Source: Clostridia bacterium (lineage in GTDB: Bacteria > Aerophobota > Aerophobia > Aerophobales > AE-B3A). From it: a stretch of 11,739 nt of DNA. The notes beneath the pieces are model-generated. The model worked only from the letters and a program-made list of their open reading frames with translations. It searched no databases and was not told the DNA's origin. Positions within the stretch are counted from its first letter, which is position 1, and each line of letters starts with the position of its first letter. Made by a program: the position numbers and the translations under genes. Below, one piece after another: positions 6,843 through 11,739 of the stretch. The stretch lies in assembly GCA_009618505.1 (NCBI GenBank), contig WJOQ01000403.1, forward strand, positions 1-11,739, given 5' to 3'.

Positions 6843-8765
6843 TTTTTGGCTAGGGTATAGGGGAGACTTGAAGAAGTACGTTGATGGCTTCCAGGGTAAG
6901 GTCATATAGTAGTCCCAACCAAACAAAGCTTCTTCGGGAACGTTTCGCAAGTTATCTCTTATTATAACCGGCGCAGGAGTGAGACCTACTACACCAATTG
7001 TCCAAAGATTTTCTGCTTGAGAGCGTAAAATCTCTTTACCTAGGCGAGTCCTTTCTTCCTCATTCATGGTAGCATTAAATTGCCCCCACCGTTCTATATT
7101 CTTCTTCACCTCTTCAGCAGGTTCTTCTCCCTCTTTTCCTTTTGTTGCACACCACTTACCCCATAACGGAGCCCAGGCAATCGCGTATGTGTAACTTATA
7201 GGGACATACCACAAGGGATCGACATTGAAAAGAAACGCACTTCTATCACCTACCCACAGACCCATTTGAGCTTGATTTTCTGAATAACGCTGAATGACTA
7301 TACCCCCGCCCACTAGTTTTAGACGTAGATCGACTCCGACTTCCTTCCAGTCTTCTTTAACAAGTTCGTTCAATTTCACTACGCCTGCCTCTTTCTGGCG
7401 AAATTCAAGTGTTACGGTCAACCTTTTGCCATCAGGACGCAAACGATACTCATGATTCTCATCCCATTCCATGCCCATTTCATTTAGAAGTTGATTTGCT
7501 TTTTCTAGGTCATATTGTGCATAGGCTTCAGCAAATTCCTTCTCAAAATATCTAGATTGAGGAACAACCGTCATCTGTCGGGGCACCCCAAATCCATAAT
7601 AAACAAGCTCGTTAATCTTCTCCCGATCGATAGCCAGTGAGACAGCTCGTCTAAACCTCACATCGCGAAAAATCTTCCGAAGAACTAAATCTTTCTCGTA
7701 GGTTTGATTGAGTTGCAAGACAACACCTGACCCGTAAGGTTTTTTCCAGATAAAAACCCTGTAATTACCTTTTTCTGCACTTTCTTTATACAGACGTATG
7801 TTCGCCATACTTGTGTACATACCAGCTAAATCAGCCTCTCCTGTCATTATCTTTGCATTATAAACCTCTCGATCTGCTACAGATACAGCAACTACCCTAT
7901 CTATGTAGGGAAGCTGATTACCAGCAGGGTCCACTTTCCAGTAGTAAGGATTCCTATCTACCTCTACATAGCTACTAGTGATCTTTACGAGTTTAAAGGC
8001 GTTAAGTTGAGGAGCCTGTGGCTCTGCTCTACAACCTGTGGCGGAGGCAAGATGCTTCCTCTTCATAAAGAGCTGCCACCAAGAGTCAAAACCTTTTTCT
8101 TTTGCAATTTCATTTGCCTTTGGATTATACTTTATGTGATATTCCATTAAGTAATGTTTAGGTAGGTAGAATGCTACTATACCACCTGTGCGGTGAGCAA
8201 GAGCGTAGATAATCATTGGATTCGGTTCGGTAAAGCGGAGCTGAATTGTGTGATCATTTATTTTTTCCAGTTTCATAAGCTCTCCACCTGGGCACCATAT
8301 ATCTGGTATTGCGGTAGTGAGATCTTTATTCTGAAGAACATCTTCATACCAGAAAACAAAATCATCAGCAGTGAAAGGAGCACCATCACTCCACCTCATC
8401 CCTTTTCGTAGATATATGGTTAAAACCTTTCCATCTTTTGAGAACTCATAACCTTTAGCGATACTGGGAGTTATTTCGTCCTTGGTAGTTATAGTGAATA
8501 TCCTATCCATATTTACCAAAATTTGTTCAAACTGTTGTTCCCCTGGATCAATCTGGTAGAGTGTTCCGCCGTACTCTCCAATTTCTTCTATTGGCTCAAC
8601 CACTAGGGGTTCCTCAGGGAGCCTTTCCTCAACGGGAGGAAGTTCTCCTGCGGCTACTTTCACTCGCAGCATCGGCGCTTCATTATACTTTACTGCCCAT
8701 GCTGAAGTTACTCCCAACAGACATATTACCACACTTAGCAAAATCGTTTGTGCTTTTCGTATCAC
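6837..8765 (-). CDS. Family 5 extracellular solute-binding protein (ABC transporter, SBP_bac_5)
   Basis: A 642-residue exported protein, longer than common Opp/Dpp binding proteins (about 520-550). It has a type I signal peptide (positive MIRK, hydrophobic 8-20, likely cleavage after SAWA at 24) and no lipobox Cys, so it is soluble in a periplasm. A Pro/Glu-rich linker (40-62) follows. The SBP_bac_5 fold starts near 65, with the signature LRKGMRWSDGAPFTADDFVF at 119-138. Other family landmarks are FRDVRFRRAVSLAIDREKIN (366-385) and the lobe I return near the C-terminus. It has two Cys (158, 245). It starts with GTG at 8765: AAGGAG at 8773-8778 lies 7 bases upstream, and the nearby ATG at 8770-8772 is in another frame. 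The two permease genes follow after a stem-loop. Ligand is unknown; a carbohydrate or sugar acid is more consistent with the neighbours than peptides. Confidence 0.94.
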   Translation of the reverse strand: MIRKAQTILLSVVICLLGVTSAWAVKYNEAPMLRVKVAAGELPPVEERLPEEPLVVEPIEEIGEYGGTLYQIDPGEQQFEQILVNMDRIFTITTKDEITPSIAKGYEFSKDGKVLTIYLRKGMRWSDGAPFTADDFVFWYEDVLQNKDLTTAIPDIWCPGGELMKLEKINDHTIQLRFTEPNPMIIYALAHRTGGIVAFYLPKHYLMEYHIKYNPKANEIAKEKGFDSWWQLFMKRKHLASATGCRAEPQAPQLNAFKLVKITSSYVEVDRNPYYWKVDPAGNQLPYIDRVVAVSVADREVYNAKIMTGEADLAGMYTSMANIRLYKESAEKGNYRVFIWKKPYGSGVVLQLNQTYEKDLVLRKIFRDVRFRRAVSLAIDREKINELVYYGFGVPRQMTVVPQSRYFEKEFAEAYAQYDLEKANQLLNEMGMEWDENHEYRLRPDGKRLTVTLEFRQKEAGVVKLNELVKEDWKEVGVDLRLKLVGGGIVIQRYSENQAQMGLWVGDRSAFLFNVDPLWYVPISYTYAIAWAPLWGKWCATKGKEGEEPAEEVKKNIERWGQFNATMNEEERTRLGKEILRSQAENLWTIGVVGLTPAPVIIRDNLRNVPEEALFGWDYYMTLPWKPSTYFFKSPLYPSQKG

Positions 8766-8799
8766 TTTTCATCTCCTTAATTGAATTTGATCTAGGGCC

Positions 8800-8832
8800 T
8801 TACGTTCTTTGAGTAATGCTCATCACCTCCTT
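8800..8832 (-). promoter_or_regulatory. Orphan strong Shine-Dalgarno and seven-codon mini-ORF in the binding-protein leader
   Basis: Read on the minus strand, 8832-8822 is AAGGAGGTGAT, a full match to the 16S rRNA anti-Shine-Dalgarno. An ATG overlaps its end (8823-8821) and opens a seven-codon frame MSITQRT ending in TAA at 8800. No real gene follows; the binding-protein gene has its own AAGGAG. It could be a leader peptide or a ribosome standby site. It could also be a scar of an isomerase copy, because the intact isomerase begins with CAAGGAGG and MSLTQQ. Confidence 0.45.
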
Positions 8833-8848
8833 GTTTGATTTTTGACCC

Positions 8849-8876
8849 TAAATACGAATAGTTTATGCTTTTTCAA
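8849..8876 (-). promoter_or_regulatory. Candidate promoter for the binding-protein/transport genes
   Basis: On the minus strand TTGAAA (8876-8871) is followed after 16 bases by TATTTA (8854-8849). The -35 is a near-consensus match, the -10 weak. It lies in the 154-base AT-rich gap between the oxidoreductase and the binding-protein gene, the natural place for a second promoter. Low certainty, since AT-rich DNA offers many such matches. Confidence 0.3.
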
Positions 8877-8893
8877 AAATCTTAAAAAAGAAA

Positions 8894-8909
8894 TTTAAAT
8901 ATATTTAAA
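8894..8909. promoter_or_regulatory. 16-bp AT-only perfect palindrome
   Basis: TTTAAATATATTTAAA reads the same on both strands. It lies just upstream of the candidate -35 for the binding-protein gene, so it could be an operator or an UP-like AT-rich element. It may also be chance in very AT-rich DNA. Confidence 0.25.
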
Positions 8910-8919
8910 AAACTATCTA

Positions 8920-8937
8920 TTAGAAAGTAGTTTCTAA
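8920..8937 (-). terminator. Weak hairpin at the end of the oxidoreductase gene
   Basis: TTAGAAA (8920-8926) and TTTCTAA (8931-8937) form 7-bp AT-rich arms around a 4-base loop that covers the last codons and stop. In the minus-strand RNA a run of six U follows about seven bases later. This resembles an intrinsic terminator but has almost no GC, so it would be leaky at best. Confidence 0.25.
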
Positions 8938-10011
8938 CTTTTGAGTCATCCCTGTTCGTGCAGCGACAATAGCCTTCTCCACGATTTCAATGCAGTGTCG
9001 AGCATGCTCACCACTCAGAATCGGCTTCTTATCCTCAATGATGCAGTCAATCGCATGCACCAATCCCGCTACTGCCGGGGAAGGATCGGGCTGCAGAGGG
9101 GGTATCGGGTCTACTTTCATCCAGCCGCGAATACCCCGTTCTGGTTCATCTCGATATAGCTCGAGAACAAAATCATTGTCCTTTGGGCCACCTCCACTCA
9201 AGTGGCAAATTGCCCCCGTATGACCATAGATTTCCATTACCGGACGACGTATAGCTCTTTGGTTAGCATAGACCATATCAAGGAAAGCAAAGATCGAGTC
9301 TCCAAAATCCAACGTGAGGAGGGTGATATCATCCTCCTCTACCTTTATATGTTTACCTTTGTAAGGTCCACCACGGACCACAATTTCAGGCTGGTTGAGC
9401 CCTGACATTGCGGTCACGCGCTGGGCAGGTCCCAAGAGTGCAGTGAGAGCGTGAAGGCGTTCAATCCCCGGATCCCGCGGGCCCGCACCTTTTTTGTACT
9501 TCCAGCTCGGCTCCGTTGGCCAGTTATCATTAATTGCTGAGCTCACAACGGTACAAGTTGCCCTAATCCAAGCTACTTTTCCAATGGCGCCACTGTCAAG
9601 CAACTTGCGTATGGTACGATTGACAGGTGTGATTGGGTCTGCAGCCTCTGCAACCAATTTAAGGTTCCTCTTAGCCGCCTCATTAATCAGCGTAGTCGCT
9701 TCTTCTGTCGTCACTGTCATCGGCTTTTGGGTGTATACATGTTTTCCATTCTTAAGTGCCTTCAGATTAATCGGAAAGTGGCTCTGGATATTGGTAAGGG
9801 TTACAAGGAGGTCAAAATCTCCTTTCATTAGCAGATCATCCAACTTTTTATAGTACGGGATACCAAATTCTTCAGCCCGATGCTTAGCCCGTACTTCTAC
9901 CTCATCACAAACAGCCGTTAAGCGTCCTTTAGGTATTGCTCCTAAATTGTTAAAATATCTGTTTCCAGAAACTGACCCGCAACCAATTATCGCATATTTA
10001 GTTCTATTCAT
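8920..10011 (-). CDS. Gfo/Idh/MocA-family NAD(P)-dependent oxidoreductase
   Basis: A 363-residue cytoplasmic dehydrogenase of normal length. The N-terminal Rossmann fold has the dinucleotide-binding loop GCGSVSGNR (10-18) and an acidic residue after beta-2 (VCDE, 34-37) that favours NAD. The usual EKP motif appears as TQKPM (94-98): K96 is the expected catalytic Lys, with Gln in place of Glu. The C-terminal domain carries GAGPRDPGIERLHAL (175-189). D180 and H187 align with the Asp and His of the family's substrate-binding motif. Family members oxidise or reduce hydroxyls of sugars, inositols and their derivatives. The start is one base after the isomerase stop, and its ribosome binding site GGGAG lies inside the end of that gene, so the two are translationally coupled. 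This suggests consecutive steps on the same sugar. Substrate unknown. Confidence 0.93.
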   Translation of the reverse strand: MNRTKYAIIGCGSVSGNRYFNNLGAIPKGRLTAVCDEVEVRAKHRAEEFGIPYYKKLDDLLMKGDFDLLVTLTNIQSHFPINLKALKNGKHVYTQKPMTVTTEEATTLINEAAKRNLKLVAEAADPITPVNRTIRKLLDSGAIGKVAWIRATCTVVSSAINDNWPTEPSWKYKKGAGPRDPGIERLHALTALLGPAQRVTAMSGLNQPEIVVRGGPYKGKHIKVEEDDITLLTLDFGDSIFAFLDMVYANQRAIRRPVMEIYGHTGAICHLSGGGPKDNDFVLELYRDEPERGIRGWMKVDPIPPLQPDPSPAVAGLVHAIDCIIEDKKPILSGEHARHCIEIVEKAIVAARTGMTQKLETTF

Positions 10012-10012
10012 G

Positions 10013-11002
10013 TTATCGGTCTCCCTTTGGATAATATTTGGTGAATATTTGTTCTATATAATCCTTAGCCATCTGTACCCGTCGATCAATAACCTCCATG
10101 GGTTCATACCGTCCGTTTGATAAGTAATTTGGGCATGCCTCATAGCTCACATAACCACTGTAACCTACCTCGGACATTGCCTGAACCCAAGCGTCATAGT
10201 TCCAGTCCATAGTTTGCATGGGACCGCTTATGCGACCCAAAGGTATACGGACTACCGTTCCATCCTGCTCGCGCTTGAAACCACCTCCAAAGTGACTATA
10301 TACCCATCTATCACTAAGGCAACGCCCCGCCTCCAGTATCCAGTCAGTTTGCTGCCAAGCTCCTTCTCCTGAAATATTAAAGGAAATTTTAAGATTCGGT
10401 GAACCCACTTCCTCAACCATAGCCAAACAGTCCGTGTGGTTTCGTACTATTGGTGGGTGATTTTGAAGAGCAAGAATTACACTCTGTTCTTCGGCCTCCT
10501 TTACCACGATACGGAAAGCCTCCAGGCAATGCTGCCATCTTTCTGTAATTGTTATCTGAGGAAACGCCATCTCATAACCTGGCCTTGCTATTTCATGGGT
10601 ACCCAAACCATCCCTCCTGCTAGTTCCTTGCCAGGCCATGAAGACACACAGTACGGGAGCCCCCAAATCTCGACAAAGACGAATCATATCTATCACCATT
10701 TGGATGTTTGCATCCCGATGCTCAATTACCGGACTAGAGAAGTCATTATTGGCTGCCAGTGCTGAGAGTTCAATACTTTCTTTTGCTAAATAGTCAACAA
10801 TTTCTTTTCGATCCTTTTCCTTAAGTAGGTAAGGAATAGCATGCGGTGTTCTGCAATCTAATTCAATACCCTCAAATCCAAAACCTTTAGCTCTCGAAAT
10901 GACCTCTTTAATACTCAATGCAGGTCCATCATACGACATTCCTGCATACGAATAACTGTACAACGCAACTTTTGGTCTTTTCAATTGTTGAGTAAGAGAC
11001 AT
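10013..11002 (-). CDS. Sugar phosphate isomerase/epimerase (xylose isomerase-like TIM barrel), intact paralogue
   Basis: A 329-residue TIM-barrel protein of the AP-endonuclease-2/xylose-isomerase-like family, including hydroxypyruvate isomerase, IolE-type and tagatose 3-epimerase relatives. Landmarks are GFEGIELDCR (42-51), LALQNHPPIVRN (177-188), KISFNISGEG (205-214), WVYSHFGG (233-240) and YVSYEAC (284-290). By comparison with tagatose/psicose 3-epimerases (metal ligands Glu, Asp, His, Glu) the equivalents look like Q180, N209, H237 and E288. Two of the four are therefore amide substitutions. The Q is shared with the broken paralogue upstream; the N is Asp in that copy. The ATG at 11002 follows AAGGAGG with 6 bases of spacing. 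The gene is coupled to the following oxidoreductase. It probably isomerises or epimerises a sugar or keto-sugar before or after oxidation, but altered ligands make activity uncertain. Confidence 0.88.
   Translation of the reverse strand: MSLTQQLKRPKVALYSYSYAGMSYDGPALSIKEVISRAKGFGFEGIELDCRTPHAIPYLLKEKDRKEIVDYLAKESIELSALAANNDFSSPVIEHRDANIQMVIDMIRLCRDLGAPVLCVFMAWQGTSRRDGLGTHEIARPGYEMAFPQITITERWQHCLEAFRIVVKEAEEQSVILALQNHPPIVRNHTDCLAMVEEVGSPNLKISFNISGEGAWQQTDWILEAGRCLSDRWVYSHFGGGFKREQDGTVVRIPLGRISGPMQTMDWNYDAWVQAMSEVGYSGYVSYEACPNYLSNGRYEPMEVIDRRVQMAKDYIEQIFTKYYPKGDR
10028..10195. repeat. Near-identical 3' block shared by the two isomerase copies (this is the intact copy's block)
   Basis: Within the tandem duplication two stretches are nearly or fully identical. 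10028-10087 matches 11057-11116 in 59 of 60 bases. 10141-10195 matches 11173-11227 in all 55. The second perfect block ends exactly at the 10-base difference that breaks the upstream copy. Other parts of the pair are visibly more diverged. Confidence 0.8.
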
Positions 11003-11044
11003 TTGGATCCTCCTTGTGGATTTTCTTTGATCCCTCTAAAGTTA

Positions 11045-11739
11045 TCAGTCAACCCCTGGATAATATTTGGTAAATATTTGTTCTATATAATCCTTAGCCA
11101 TCTGTACCCGTCGATCGATAGTTTCGATAGGTACGTACCGTCCGTTTGATAAGTAGGTGGGTGAGCACGCTTCATAGCTCACATAACCACTGTAACCTAC
11201 CTCGGACATTGCCTGAACCCAAGCGTCTACATTGTTTGCATAGGATCGGTTGTGCGACCAAGGGGTGTGCGAATTACCGTTCCATCCTGTTCCCTTTTGA
11301 AATCGCCACCAAAGTGACTATGTACCCAAAGTTTACCGATGCGCCGTGCTGCATTTAGTATCCAGTTAGTTTGTTGCCATGCCCGCTCTCCCGAGACGTC
11401 AAAACAGATCTTAAAGTTCGGTGAACCCACTTCCTCAACCATAGCCAGACAATCCATGCTATTTCGTACTATCGGTGGATGGTTTTGGAGGGCAAGAATT
11501 ACATTCTGTTCCTCGGCCTCCTTTGCCACGATGCGGAAACACTCTAGGCAATACTGCCAGCGCTCCGTGGTCGTTATCTGGGGAAACGCCATCTCATAAC
11601 CTGGTCTTGCTATTTCGTAAGTTCCTAAGCCATCCCTCCAACTGCTCCCTCTCCAAGCAGTACAGATACGCAGTATCGGCGCACCAAGATCTCGACAGAG
11701 CTCGATCATATCGACAACCATTTGGATGTTTGCGTCCCG
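11045..11739 (-). pseudogene. Second sugar phosphate isomerase/epimerase copy, frameshifted and cut by the window edge
   Basis: The frame enters at the right edge (RDANIQMVVDM, aligning with residues 96-106 of the intact paralogue) and matches it closely as far as DPMQTM. It then stops at TAG (11227-11229). In the intact copy this point reads MQTMDWNYDAWVQ. The DNA here lacks 10 bases relative to that copy, shifting the frame. After the shift 60 more matching codons (DAWVQAMSEVGYSGYVSYEAC and onward to FTKYYPGVD) run to TGA at 11045-11047. No other disruption is visible, so loss is recent. The truncated product would lack the last barrel strand with the Glu equivalent to E288, a probable metal ligand, so it is likely inactive. 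It keeps Asp (CFDVSG) where the intact copy has N209. It lies 42 bases upstream of the intact gene, a tandem duplication. The N-terminal third lies outside the window. Confidence 0.85.

Noticed and set aside
8701..8772. ATG at 8770-8772 as start of the binding-protein gene
   Set aside because: It is out of frame with the binding protein; GTG at 8765 gives the signal peptide and has AAGGAG at good spacing.
11227..11721. A complete 164-residue protein ending in MQTM
   Set aside because: The frame continues upstream to the window edge, and the stop is caused by a 10-base difference from the intact paralogue; it is a fragment of a broken gene.
10013..11739. Direct repeats as ends of an insertion sequence or a CRISPR array
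   Set aside because: The repeats are aligned coding paralogues; there is no transposase, terminal inverted repeat or regular repeat-spacer pattern anywhere in the window.

Overview
The window is a bacterial catabolic and transport locus. Every gene I can support lies on the minus strand, so transcription runs from position 11739 toward position 1. Strong Shine-Dalgarno sequences (AAGGAGG, GGGAGGT) show it is bacterial. The solute-binding protein has a type I signal peptide and no lipobox, which points to a diderm with a true periplasm. The left three quarters are AT-rich, with much AAA, ATA and AGA codon use; the right end is visibly more GC-rich. I cannot name the species. It could be a deep-branching, possibly thermophilic or sediment lineage, but that is a guess.

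Layout in transcription order. (1) 11739-11045: a sugar-phosphate isomerase/epimerase (xylose-isomerase-like TIM barrel), cut by the window edge and broken by a frameshift about 60 codons before its end. (2) 11002-10013: a full-length paralogue of that gene. (3) 10011-8920: a Gfo/Idh/MocA oxidoreductase, one base after it. (4) A 154-base leader with a candidate promoter and an orphan, very strong Shine-Dalgarno. (5) 8765-6837: a large family 5 periplasmic binding protein. (6) A 15-bp stem-loop, then two Opp/Dpp-type ABC permeases (6744-5749 and 5734-4622). (7) An EamA/DMT permease that appears to start at ATT. (8) A DapA/NAL-family lyase (3671-2784). (9) RidA (2732-2346). (10) A 176-base gap with inverted repeats. 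(11) A mandelate-racemase-type enolase-superfamily enzyme (2169-967). (12) An MFS transporter running off the left edge.

How the genes may work together (inference): the ABC, DMT and MFS transporters take up a carbohydrate or sugar acid. The isomerase and the NAD(P)-dependent oxidoreductase interconvert and oxidise it. The enolase-superfamily enzyme dehydrates the acid to a 2-keto-3-deoxy acid. The DapA-family lyase cleaves or dehydrates that keto acid. RidA removes reactive enamine/imine by-products. No ABC ATPase and no regulator gene is visible. No gene-free stretch exceeds 300 bases.

I found no wholly new system. The most notable points are the broken/intact isomerase pair in which the intact copy has Asn where the broken copy keeps a likely metal-binding Asp, the ATT start of the DMT permease, the stem-loop between the binding protein and its permeases, and a possible scar of a further isomerase copy upstream of the binding protein gene.
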